Below are positions 43,127 to 51,083 of a stretch of DNA of 64,000 nucleotides, in pieces. Position numbers and translations under genes: made by a program. How positions within the stretch are numbered: the first letter of the stretch is position 1; every line of letters starts with the position of its first letter. The notes beneath the pieces are model-generated. The model did not search any database. It was not told the origin of the DNA and was given only the letters and a program-made list of their open reading frames with translations. Source of the DNA: Abyssibius sp040880065 (GTDB lineage: Bacteria > Pseudomonadota > Alphaproteobacteria > Rhodobacterales > Rhodobacteraceae); contig JBBDJE010000046.1 of assembly GCA_040880065.1 (NCBI GenBank), positions 21,372-85,371 on the forward strand. The letters run 5' to 3'.

Positions 43127-43442
43127 TACAATGACACAAGACGAGCTTAACACCCTGATCACTGCGGGCTGGGCGCGGGCCAGCGGGCGAGAGGCGATTG
43201 AAAAAGAGTTCAATTTCAAAGGCTTTCGCCGTGCATTCGGCTTTATGGCGGCTGTGGCAGCCAAGGCCGATGCGCTGAACCATCACCCCGAATGGTCCAA
43301 CGTGTATAATCGCGTGCAGGTGCTGCTGACGACGCATGACACAGGCGGGCTTTCGGCGCTGGATTTTGAACTGGCGCAAGCCATGGACACCATCGCCGCA
43401 AAGATTGCCGCCGCGCCAAGCGCGCCGCCTTTGGAGGGCTAG
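43119..43442 (+). CDS. Pterin-4a-carbinolamine dehydratase family protein
   Basis: A 107-residue PCD/DCoH protein. F-x-F-K-x-F, A-D-A-L-N-H-H-P-E-W-x-N-V-Y-N and V-L-L-T-T-H-D-T-G-G-L are the family signature, with the catalytic histidines in N-H-H-P and T-H-D. Three in-frame ATG codons (43113, 43116, 43119) are available, and the last has GGAG six bases upstream. It dehydrates 4a-hydroxytetrahydrobiopterin; without a phenylalanine hydroxylase nearby, a molybdopterin or other role is possible. Confidence 0.92.
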   Translation: MTDTMTQDELNTLITAGWARASGREAIEKEFNFKGFRRAFGFMAAVAAKADALNHHPEWSNVYNRVQVLLTTHDTGGLSALDFELAQAMDTIAAKIAAAPSAPPLEG

Positions 43443-43456
43443 CCGCGCCCGACGGG

Positions 43457-43492
43457 GGTATCAGGTCGGGTATCAGGTCGGGTATCAGGTGG
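43457..43492. repeat. Three tandem 12-bp repeats at the 3' end of the VOC gene
   Basis: GGTATCAGGTCG repeated at 43457, 43469 and 43481 (the last ends GG), with a partial fourth. On the minus strand each unit carries an in-frame ACC-TGA, so the last codons and stop of the VOC gene are repeated three times. Confidence 0.9.
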
Positions 43493-43907
43493 GGTATTCG
43501 GCGGGGCCTTTAAGCTCCAGCTTGTTGCCAAACGGGTCGCGGATGTAAAACGAATGCCCCATGCCGCGCGCGCCGCCATGCATTGCCTCGCGCTCGATCT
43601 GCACACCATGGGCGGCCAGATGCGCGTGCATGGCCCCATGCTCAAAGGGTGAAAGCGCAATGCAGACATGGTCGACATTGCTGCCACCCGCTACCGCAGG
43701 CACCGCGCTGGCTGCACCGGGATGGGTAATATCCCACAACACGATCAGCGCCGCCCCGCACCAAACCTGCTCCATGCCAAGCGCCGGATAGGAATAGCCC
43801 GGCGCGCAGCCCAAAACAGTGCTGTAAAAGGCCAGCGCGCGGTTCATGTTATCAACGGTAAAGACAACATGATCTATCCCCACCAGTGAAAATGGCGGCT
43901 GGCTCAT
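43485..43907 (-). CDS. VOC/glyoxalase-family protein
   Basis: A 140-residue vicinal oxygen chelate protein with the two beta-alpha-beta-beta-beta repeats: V-G-I-D-H-V-V-F-T-V near residue 9 and N-V-D-H-V-C-I-A-L near residue 77, and F-Y-I-R-D-P-F-G-N-K-L-E-L near the end. His and Glu of these segments are the usual metal ligands. It resembles the fosfomycin-resistance/glyoxalase-like subgroup without a substrate-specific feature. It overlaps the preceding peroxiredoxin gene by four bases, and its stop lies in a tandem repeat. Confidence 0.87.
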   Translation of the reverse strand: MSQPPFSLVGIDHVVFTVDNMNRALAFYSTVLGCAPGYSYPALGMEQVWCGAALIVLWDITHPGAASAVPAVAGGSNVDHVCIALSPFEHGAMHAHLAAHGVQIEREAMHGGARGMGHSFYIRDPFGNKLELKGPAEYPT

Positions 43908-44398
43908 GCGTCGATCTGCTCAAGCAGGGTTTCACCCGCCGTCATGTTGCACGCGCTACCGGCGGGCTCGAGATTCATGATCTTGAGCGTGCCATCCTCC
44001 ACCAAAGCAGAAAAGCGCTTGCACCGGTCCAAAAGCCCCTTGGGCGGCGCGCTAAAGTCAAGCCCTGCGGCCTTGGTAAAAGCGCCATCTGCATCGGCCA
44101 GAAAGGTCAAACCAGCCGCGCTGGCACCCGAAGCTTCGCCCCAGGCCTTCATGACATACGGATCGTTGACCGAAACGCAAACGATCTCATCGACACCCTT
44201 GTCACGCAATGCCGAAGCCACGCGCATGAAGCTGGGCACATGCAGGGTGGAGCAGGTGCCGGTAAACGCACCGGGCAGGCCAAACAGCGCCACGCGCTTG
44301 CCGTTGAATACATCATTGCTGGCCACAGCTTCGGGGCCGTCTGCACCCATTTTCAGAAAGGTTGCGTCGGGCAGTTTGTTACCGGGTTGAAGTGTCAT
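43904..44398 (-). CDS. Peroxiredoxin, Prx5/AhpE-like thiol peroxidase
   Basis: A 164-residue peroxiredoxin of the Prx5 group. The peroxidatic cysteine is Cys49 in P-G-A-F-T-G-T-C-S. Further cysteines occur at C-V-S-V-N-D, L-L-D-R-C-K-R and near the end (S-A-C-N), any of which might act in resolution. It reduces peroxides with glutathione/glutaredoxin or thioredoxin as donor. It forms a two-gene operon with the VOC gene. Confidence 0.92.
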   Translation of the reverse strand: MTLQPGNKLPDATFLKMGADGPEAVASNDVFNGKRVALFGLPGAFTGTCSTLHVPSFMRVASALRDKGVDEIVCVSVNDPYVMKAWGEASGASAAGLTFLADADGAFTKAAGLDFSAPPKGLLDRCKRFSALVEDGTLKIMNLEPAGSACNMTAGETLLEQIDA

Positions 44399-44557
44399 AT
44401 CAGTCTTTCATTCTATCAAGTGTGCGACAGATATAGCCCGACCTCGGCCAATAACCAGCCCGTTGCGGGCCGATTGGGCACAAAATTGTTGCGGGAAATT
44501 GCAACATCGGTTTTTTTAGCCGCATTGGAATTTCATTTTGTGAGTTTGGGGGCGAAT

Positions 44558-44995
44558 ATGAACAAGGTTGTTATTTTAGGCGGCGTGGTTGTGATTGCGG
44601 TTGCGGGTTACTTTGGCGGACAGGCGGCGGGCCTGTTCGGCGGTGCCACTGGAATGAGCGATGCCGATATTTCCGCAGCGCTCAACGCACGGGCAGCAGC
44701 CGCAAATGCCGAAGATGGCCAGCGATACGATGACTGGTCGCGCCTGACTGCGGCCACGGTGGACGGTAAAACCATCACCTATACCGGTGTGAGCCTGCTG
44801 AATGCCGACCAGATTGATGAAAACTATCTCGGCAGCCGCACAGGGCAACTCGGCAACAAAATCTGCAATGACGCGGAAAGCCGCGCACTTTCGCAAGCCG
44901 GAACGACGACGGTTCAGGTTTGGGAAACAGCCGATGGTGAACCCATTGGCACGGTGACCGCCGGGCCAGCCTTTTGTGCCGAACAAGGCTATTGA
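44558..44995 (+). CDS. Hypothetical membrane-anchored periplasmic protein
   Basis: I do not recognise this 145-residue protein. A single hydrophobic helix (about residues 3-22, V-V-I-L-G-G-V-V-V-I-A-V-A-G) at the very start looks like a signal anchor without a cleavage site. The soluble part contains D-W-S-R-L-T-A-A-T-V-D-G-K and two cysteines (I-C-N-D and F-C-A-E) that may form a disulfide in the periplasm. GGGGGCG precedes the ATG. The longer upstream open frame is non-coding shadow of the peroxiredoxin gene. Confidence 0.75.
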   Translation: MNKVVILGGVVVIAVAGYFGGQAAGLFGGATGMSDADISAALNARAAAANAEDGQRYDDWSRLTAATVDGKTITYTGVSLLNADQIDENYLGSRTGQLGNKICNDAESRALSQAGTTTVQVWETADGEPIGTVTAGPAFCAEQGY

Positions 44996-45074
44996 ACCCC
45001 GCTGCATAGCGCCCCAGTATAGCGCCGCTCCGTTTTGGGGTTTTGGGCTGGGCTTGGGCGCAATCGGGGGTGAT

Positions 45075-46304
45075 ATGTCGCATTTTGTTGTTATCGGGGC
45101 CGGGCAGGCGGGGTTTTCGTTGGTCGAGCATTTGCGCAAGGGCGGGCATAGCGGCCCGATCACCCTGATCGGCAATGAAGCCCACCCGCCCTATCAGCGC
45201 CCGCCATTGTCCAAAGCGTATTTGCTTGGTGAAATGGGCATGGAGCGTTTGTTCTTCCGCCCCGACATTTTTTATGCCGAGCATGACATCACCCTGAAAA
45301 CCGAACTCGCCGCGGTGAAGATTGATCGTGCCGGCCAGCGCGTGGCTTTGTCTGATGGCAGCCAGATCTCTTATGACAAACTGGCGCTGACCACCGGCGC
45401 GCATCCACGCCTGTTGCCAGAAGCGGTTGGCGGCAGGCTCGCTGGCGTTTATGCCATGCGCAGCCTTGCCGATGCCGATGCGCTGGCCCCTGAATTCAAA
45501 CCCGGCGCGCGGGTGCTCATTGTCGGGGGCGGCTATATTGGTCTGGAAGCCGCTGCCGTGGCGGCCATGCGTGGGCTGAAGGTTGTGCTGATCGAAGCCG
45601 CGCCGCGCATTTTGCAGCGTGTTGCTTCGGCGGAAACATCGGATTATTTCCGCGCGCTCCACCGCGCACATGGTGTGGATATCCGCGAAAACTGCGGGCT
45701 GGTAGGGCTGGTGGGCGAGAATGGCCGCGTGACGCGCGCAAAACTTGCCGATGGCAGCGCGCTGGATGTGGATTTCGTGATCGTTGGCATAGGCATTGCA
45801 CCCGACACAGCGCTGGCCGCGGCGGCGGGGCTGCACATTGATAATGGCATTGCCTGCGATTCTGCCTGCCGCACCTCCGATCCACTGATCTTTGCGGCGG
45901 GCGATTGTGCGTCCTTTGCGCAAATCGCCGGTTCGCAGGGCGGGGCGCGGATGCGGCTTGAAAGCGTCGGCAACGCCATTGATATGGGCGCGACTGCGGC
46001 CCGCGCCATGCTGGGTGAAGATGTAACCTATACCGCCGCACCGTGGTTCTGGTCTGACCAGTATGACTGCAAGCTGCAAATCGCCGGTCTGTCGGCGGGC
46101 TATGACCAGATCGTCACGCGGCAAGGCGAAGGTGATGCCGTATCCTTCTGGTATTATGCCCAAGGGCGGTTGCTGGCGGTGGATGCAATGAATGATCCGC
46201 GCGCCTATATGGTTGGCAAGCGGCTGATCGAGGCGGGGGCCACGCCCGATGCGGCGCTGGTGGCCGATATGGGGGTGAACCTGAAAACCCTGCTGGCGCG
46301 CTGA
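45075..46304 (+). CDS. FAD-dependent ferredoxin/rubredoxin reductase
   Basis: A 409-residue flavoprotein from MSHFVVIGAG. FAD motif G-A-G-Q-A-G-F near residue 8, P-Y-Q-R-P-P-L-S-K-A-Y-L, NAD motif G-G-G-Y-I-G-L-E-A-A near residue 152 and A-G-D-C-A-S-F near residue 275 are typical of ferredoxin reductases serving P450 or dioxygenase systems. The C-terminal W-F-W-S-D-Q-Y-D-C-K-L-Q-I-A-G matches that subgroup. No P450 or ferredoxin gene is adjacent. Its stop overlaps rsmD by one base. Confidence 0.9.
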   Translation: MSHFVVIGAGQAGFSLVEHLRKGGHSGPITLIGNEAHPPYQRPPLSKAYLLGEMGMERLFFRPDIFYAEHDITLKTELAAVKIDRAGQRVALSDGSQISYDKLALTTGAHPRLLPEAVGGRLAGVYAMRSLADADALAPEFKPGARVLIVGGGYIGLEAAAVAAMRGLKVVLIEAAPRILQRVASAETSDYFRALHRAHGVDIRENCGLVGLVGENGRVTRAKLADGSALDVDFVIVGIGIAPDTALAAAAGLHIDNGIACDSACRTSDPLIFAAGDCASFAQIAGSQGGARMRLESVGNAIDMGATAARAMLGEDVTYTAAPWFWSDQYDCKLQIAGLSAGYDQIVTRQGEGDAVSFWYYAQGRLLAVDAMNDPRAYMVGKRLIEAGATPDAALVADMGVNLKTLLAR

Positions 46305-46870
46305 TGCGGATTATTGGCGGCAAACACAAGGGCACGGCTTTGGCGAGCATTGGCGCGGGCGATGTGGCCGCGCATTTGCGTCCGACATCTGAGCGCACGC
46401 GCGAAAGCCTGTTCAACCTGTTGGCGCATGGCGACTATCCGGCACTGGAAGGCGCGCGCGTGCTCGATTTGTTTGCCGGCACGGGTGCCTTGGGGTTCGA
46501 GGCGCTGAGCCGTGGTGCGGCGCATGTGCTGTTTGTTGATGAAGGGGCCAAGGCGCGTGCCCTGATCCGAGAAAACACCGATACGCTGCGCGCCATCGGC
46601 CAAACGCGCCTGTTTCGCCGCGATGCCACGAAGCTCGGTGAAAACCGCGATGCGCCTTATGGGCTGCTCTTCGTTGATCCACCCTATGGCAAGGGCATGG
46701 GTGAGCGCGCAATCGCCAGCGCCCTTGCAGGCGGATGGGTCGCGCCCGGCGCAGTGGTTGTGCTGGAAGAAGCGGCGCGCAGCAGCGTTGCCCCCATTGC
46801 CGGCCTGACCGAGCGCGACGCGCGCCGCTATGGCGATACAACCATCCGCATTTTCATCGCCACCCTCTGA
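46304..46870 (+). CDS. rsmD: 16S rRNA (guanine966-N2)-methyltransferase RsmD
   Basis: A 188-residue RsmD protein. M-R-I-I-G-G-K-H-K-G and R-P-T-S-E-R-T-R-E-S-L-F-N at the start, the SAM-binding L-D-L-F-A-G-T-G-A-L-G-F-E-A-L-S-R-G-A and the catalytic D-P-P-Y-G-K-G are all present. It methylates G966 of 16S rRNA in the small subunit. The ATG shares one base with the reductase TGA. Confidence 0.95.
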   Translation: MRIIGGKHKGTALASIGAGDVAAHLRPTSERTRESLFNLLAHGDYPALEGARVLDLFAGTGALGFEALSRGAAHVLFVDEGAKARALIRENTDTLRAIGQTRLFRRDATKLGENRDAPYGLLFVDPPYGKGMGERAIASALAGGWVAPGAVVVLEEAARSSVAPIAGLTERDARRYGDTTIRIFIATL

Positions 46871-46955
46871 CACGCCCCCCCGCCCCCGCGACATGCAGGC
46901 AATTGCACCTTGGCGCGTTCCGCTTTAATCAGGGGCCAGCACAAAGGGCTTTTTA

Positions 46956-47699
46956 ATGACAGGCAAGACCACGCATTTCGGCTTTCGCGAAGTCGATGAA
47001 TCCGCCAAGGCCGGCATGGTGCATGGCGTTTTCACCAATGTCGCCAGCAAATACGATGTGATGAACGATGCGATGAGCCTTGGCATCCACCGGATCTGGA
47101 AAGATGCGATGATGGACTGGCTTGCCCCGCGTGGCCCCCAGCGCCTGCTTGATGTGGCCGGTGGCACCGGCGATGTCGCCTTTCGCTTTCTGGCCCGCGC
47201 GCCGCAAGCGCAGGTTACTGTGCTGGATATGACCGAAAGCATGCTGGTTGAGGGCCGCAAACGCGCCGAGGCGGCGACGCTGGCCAACCAGCTTGACTGG
47301 GTGGTCGGCGATGCCATGGCGCTGCCCTTTCCTGATAGCAGCTTTGATGTTTACACAATCAGCTTTGGCATTCGCAACGTTACCCGCATCCCCGATGCCA
47401 TTGCCGAGGCTTACCGCGTGCTGCGCCCCGGCGGGCGGCTGATGGTGCTGGAGTTTTCGGCCATTCCGCAGCCCGGCTTGCAATGGCTTTATGACCGGTA
47501 TTCCTTTAATATCATCCCGCCGCTTGGCCAGTTGATCGCCAATGACCGCGACTCTTACCAATACCTTGTCGAATCCATTCGCAAATTCCCCAAACAGGAG
47601 GAATTCGCTGAAATGATCCGGCAAGGCGGGTTCGGGCAGGTGAGCTATCGCAACCTGTCGCTTGGCATCGCCGCGCTGCATTCGGGGTGGAAAATTTGA
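46956..47699 (+). CDS. ubiE: Ubiquinone/menaquinone C-methyltransferase UbiE
   Basis: A 247-residue UbiE. V-F-T-N-V-A-S-K-Y-D-V-M-N-D near residue 24, L-D-V-A-G-G-T-G-D-V-A-F for SAM binding, and F-G-I-R-N-V are diagnostic, as is the late Y-R-N-L-S-L-G-I-A-A-L-H-S-G-W-K. It methylates the demethoxyquinol ring in ubiquinone synthesis. ubiB follows with overlap. Confidence 0.96.
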   Translation: MTGKTTHFGFREVDESAKAGMVHGVFTNVASKYDVMNDAMSLGIHRIWKDAMMDWLAPRGPQRLLDVAGGTGDVAFRFLARAPQAQVTVLDMTESMLVEGRKRAEAATLANQLDWVVGDAMALPFPDSSFDVYTISFGIRNVTRIPDAIAEAYRVLRPGGRLMVLEFSAIPQPGLQWLYDRYSFNIIPPLGQLIANDRDSYQYLVESIRKFPKQEEFAEMIRQGGFGQVSYRNLSLGIAALHSGWKI

Positions 47700-49213
47700 G
47701 GGGCCCGCATAACATCTGGCGACTGATCCGCACCGGCGCGACATTCGAGCGTTCGGGCGCGATGCGCGTGGCGCTTGATGCATTGGAAGCCCCGCGCGGC
47801 CTGCGCATTGCCGCCCGCGTGCTGGGCTGGCCTTTCACATGGCTAGGCCTGAAGGGCGACCCGAGCCAGCCGCCGGTTCTGCGCGCCCTGACCGCGCTTG
47901 GCCCGGCCTATATCAAATTCGGCCAGTTGCTGAGCACGCGGCCCGACCTTGTTGGTGAAGAACTGGCCAACGAGTTGCGCGTGCTGCAAGACCGTCTGCC
48001 ACCCTTCGCGCGCGCCACAGCGATTGCCGAGGTTGAGCGCGAGCTTGGTATCAAGCTTGACGATGTTTTTTCCGAGTTTTCCGAACCTATTGCCGCCGCC
48101 TCTCTGGCGCAGGTTCACAAGGCTGTGCTGCGCGAAACCGGCGAGGTTGTCGCCGTCAAGGTGCTGCGCCCGCGGATCGAGCGGGCCTTTCTGCGCGATG
48201 TCGATGCCTTCCATCTTGCCGCGTGGATGGTCTCGGTCATCGCCCCGCAAGCCCGCCGCCTGCGCCCGCGCGAGGTGGTCAAGCATTTCGAAGGCGTGGT
48301 GCTGGCCGAGCTAGACCTGCGCACCGAGGGTTCGGCAGGTGATGAGTTTGCCGAGAACACCGCCAAGGACGAAGGCTTTCGCGTGCCAAAGCTGCATTGG
48401 GCGCTGTCGGCGCGTCGGGTGATGACATCGGAATGGGCCGATGGCGTGCCGCTTGGTGATGTCGAGGCGCTGGCCGCCACTGGCTATGACGCGCATGAAT
48501 TCGCCACCCGCATCATCCAGCTATTCCTGCGTCAGGCGCTGCGCGACGGGCTGTTTCACGGCGACATGCACCAAGGCAACCTCAAGCGTGGCGATAACGG
48601 CGACCTGATCGCCTATGACTTTGGCATCATGGGCCGGATCGACCCCTATACCCGCCGGGTTTATGCCGAAATCCTGATGGGGTTTTTGCACAAGGATTAT
48701 CGCCGCACCGCCGAGGCGCATTTCGAGGCGGGCTATGTGCCGGCCGACAGGGATATCGACGAGTTTGCCCAAGCGCTGCGCGCCGTTGCCGCGCCTATTT
48801 TCGGGCAGAACTCCACCCAGATTTCCATCGGGCGGCTTCTGGCGCATCTGTTCGAGGTGACCGAGCGGTTCGGCATGGAAGCCCGCACAGAGCTGATCTT
48901 GCTGCAACGCACGATGGTGGTGGTTGAAGGCGTGGCCCGCTCGCTTGACCCGACGTTGAACATCTGGGACGCCGCGCGCCCGGTGGTAGAAAGCTATATC
49001 CGTGACAGCCTTGGCCCGCGCGCCATACTGCGCGACCTTGGCAAGACCATGCGCGTCATGTCGCGTTTTGGCCCGCATTTGCCCAAGCTGGCCGAGCAGT
49101 TGCTGCAAAAGGCCGCGCAACCGGCACCCCCGCCCCGGCCATCGGGTTTGCACCTGTGGCTGGTGCTGGCGCTTGGTCTTGCAGCCGGGGTCGGGCTGGG
49201 TGCGCTTCTCTAG
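47696..49213 (+). CDS. ubiB: Ubiquinone biosynthesis atypical kinase UbiB
   Basis: A 505-residue UbiB/ADCK-family protein. K-F-G-Q-L-L-S-T-R-P-D (KxGQ motif), A-A-A-S-L-A-Q-V-H, V-A-V-K-V-L-R-P, H-G-D-M-H-Q-G-N and Y-D-F-G define the atypical kinase; a C-terminal helix pair (L-W-L-V-L-A-L-G-L-A-A-G) anchors it to the inner membrane. The start is taken as TTG at 47696, overlapping the ubiE stop and giving M-R-G-P-H-N-I-W-R-L, the usual start in this group; GTG at 47687 is the alternative. It ends overlapping the convergent M48 gene. Confidence 0.94.
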   Translation: MRGPHNIWRLIRTGATFERSGAMRVALDALEAPRGLRIAARVLGWPFTWLGLKGDPSQPPVLRALTALGPAYIKFGQLLSTRPDLVGEELANELRVLQDRLPPFARATAIAEVERELGIKLDDVFSEFSEPIAAASLAQVHKAVLRETGEVVAVKVLRPRIERAFLRDVDAFHLAAWMVSVIAPQARRLRPREVVKHFEGVVLAELDLRTEGSAGDEFAENTAKDEGFRVPKLHWALSARRVMTSEWADGVPLGDVEALAATGYDAHEFATRIIQLFLRQALRDGLFHGDMHQGNLKRGDNGDLIAYDFGIMGRIDPYTRRVYAEILMGFLHKDYRRTAEAHFEAGYVPADRDIDEFAQALRAVAAPIFGQNSTQISIGRLLAHLFEVTERFGMEARTELILLQRTMVVVEGVARSLDPTLNIWDAARPVVESYIRDSLGPRAILRDLGKTMRVMSRFGPHLPKLAEQLLQKAAQPAPPPRPSGLHLWLVLALGLAAGVGLGALL

Positions 49214-50703
49214 CCGCGGATCAGCTTCACCCAGTGGCCAACAGGGGGCAGCGCGCCCGGCTCCAGCCTGTTCAGCACGGCAAACCAGTCTTCATTGGCC
49301 ATGTCGGCGGGCGCGTCGGCCAGCAGGCTTTCCAATGTGTCTTGTGGGGCGATCTGGTGGCGCACCAGCCTGTAGGGCTGCAAGGCGGCATCGCCCTCAG
49401 GCCGATACACGCCAAAGCTGGCCACCGCGTCACCCATGGCGGCCTGCGCGGCGTCGGCCCCGCGCGCCGACAGGGCGGTGAACCGGTAGATGCTGTCACC
49501 AAGGCGAATGGCGGTCAGGGTCATTACCTGATTGCGGCCGCGAAAGCGGCGGGTCATCGTGGCCTGCGCGGCCTCCAGCCCATTGATGGCAATGTCGCGC
49601 ACAGGGCCAAGGCGCGGGCGCGACTGCCCGATTTCGCGCAGCGATGGCACCCATTCGCGCGCGATGAAGCGCCGCAGCTCGCCGCCGCGATCACGCCCGC
49701 CTTCCATGACAAGCAGCGCACCGTCCGGCCCCTGTGCCCGCACGGCGCGCGCGGCGTTCTGCAGGATAAAGCCCTCGGGCACCACAAAGGAAAACCCCAG
49801 TTCGCCATGCAAAAAGGCGCGCCCGCGCACAAAGCCCTGCGCCGTGCTATCACCAAAAATCATCCCGTCAATTGCCGCCAGATAGGGCTCGCGTCCGCGC
49901 GTGGGGCGGGTATCGAACTGATAGGCGTCGGCCAGAGCGTCGGCGCGGGCAATCCGGTCATCCGGGGCGGGATGGTCGGCAAAAAACGGCACCTGCGAGG
50001 GGTTGTAGCCCCGCCCCGCCAGCCGCGCGATCAGCGCATGTTGCGCCCGCATCGCGCGCAGAAAATCGGCGGCGGCGGCGGGGTCGTAGCCCGCGTCGAC
50101 CAGCAGCGGAATGCTGAGCGCATCGGCCTCGAACTCCTGTTCGCGGCTAAATTCCTTTTGCCCGCCAATGGTCGATTCAACCGTTTCGCGCACCGCATCG
50201 GCGATCGGGGTGTCGCTGCCGCTTAACAATCCGCCCAGCAATCCGCCCAGCAAATCGCCGACCACGGCGTCGGTGTTGTCCTCGGCCTGAACCTCCATCC
50301 GCGCCTCGACATGCGCGGCGGTGACATGGGTAATTTCATGCGCCAGCACGGCGGCCAACTCGGCCTCATCCCCCGCCAGCGCAAGCAGACCGCGCGTTAC
50401 ATAAATATAACCGCCGGGCAGCGCAAAGGCGTTTACGGCGGGGCTGTCAAGCACGGTGAAGCGCCACGCCTCATCGGGCTGTTCGCTGAAGGTGGCGATA
50501 TGCGCGCCCAGCCGCGCCACATAATCGCGCAAGGCGGCATCGGGAATTTCACCACCGAATCGCGCCATGATTGCGGGGTGGTTTTCGGCACCGATGCTGG
50601 CGGCATCGGGGTTGCGTTCGGGGCTTGCAGTGGCTGTATGAAAGCAAAGTGCCGCTGAAAACGCCGCCAGTGCCAGCCGTTTCAAATATGATCGTAGCTT
50701 CAT
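49210..50703 (-). CDS. Secreted M48-family metalloprotease (BepA/YfgC-like)
   Basis: A 497-residue periplasmic protease. A signal peptide (about residues 1-30) is followed by the M48 domain with zinc motif H-E-I-T-H at 122-126 and the third ligand in E-Q-E-F-E-A-D-A-L. The C-terminal part (about 290-497) lacks TPR-like spacing and ends with a putative LysM-like segment (I-A-P-Q-D-T-L-E-S-L-L ... W-V-K-L-I). BepA-like proteases act in outer-membrane protein quality control. It diverges from the caspase operon across 185 bases. Confidence 0.87.
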   Translation of the reverse strand: MKLRSYLKRLALAAFSAALCFHTATASPERNPDAASIGAENHPAIMARFGGEIPDAALRDYVARLGAHIATFSEQPDEAWRFTVLDSPAVNAFALPGGYIYVTRGLLALAGDEAELAAVLAHEITHVTAAHVEARMEVQAEDNTDAVVGDLLGGLLGGLLSGSDTPIADAVRETVESTIGGQKEFSREQEFEADALSIPLLVDAGYDPAAAADFLRAMRAQHALIARLAGRGYNPSQVPFFADHPAPDDRIARADALADAYQFDTRPTRGREPYLAAIDGMIFGDSTAQGFVRGRAFLHGELGFSFVVPEGFILQNAARAVRAQGPDGALLVMEGGRDRGGELRRFIAREWVPSLREIGQSRPRLGPVRDIAINGLEAAQATMTRRFRGRNQVMTLTAIRLGDSIYRFTALSARGADAAQAAMGDAVASFGVYRPEGDAALQPYRLVRHQIAPQDTLESLLADAPADMANEDWFAVLNRLEPGALPPVGHWVKLIRG

Positions 50704-50888
50704 GTTTCCGCCCAATTTTATAAGGTTGTGCCCAGCTTGTCAGAGCGCCCCAACCGCTGCAACCCGACTGCGCGGAATGCCGCCAAGCCGTGATTGGGCC
50801 GGACAGGCCAAACTTGCTTAAAAAAACATCGGAAATGTGATAAACAAGGCTCACCAACATTCGTAAGGAAAATTGAAAAGGAATGCTG

Positions 50889-51083
50889 ATGAAACGCCCA
50901 ATATTCGCAGTTGCCGTAATTTCCGCCTTCACACTCTCCGGCTGCCAGATGTTTGCACCAGAGCCTGAACCCGGTGCAGCGCCTGCGGCCGAAGTGGCAC
51001 CCGCTGCTCCAATGTTTGTTGCCCCATCAGAAATTGGACGCCCTCCCGCGAGTGGCGGCGGGGGCGGCTGGACTCCGGGATGA
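50889..51083 (+). CDS. Small lipoprotein upstream of the caspase-like gene
   Basis: A 64-residue protein with a lipoprotein signal: K-R-P, a hydrophobic core and the lipobox L-S-G-C with the lipidated cysteine at residue 19. The mature part is Pro/Ala/Glu-rich and ends with a glycine run (G-G-G-G-G-W). AAGGA precedes the ATG at 50889; ATG at 50883 is less well placed. Its stop overlaps the caspase gene (ATGA), so the two are translationally coupled. No family is recognised. Confidence 0.78.
   Translation: MKRPIFAVAVISAFTLSGCQMFAPEPEPGAAPAAEVAPAAPMFVAPSEIGRPPASGGGGGWTPG

Noticed and set aside
43457..43497. Tandem repeats considered as a CRISPR array
   Set aside because: Units are 12 bp with no spacers; simple tandem repeat.
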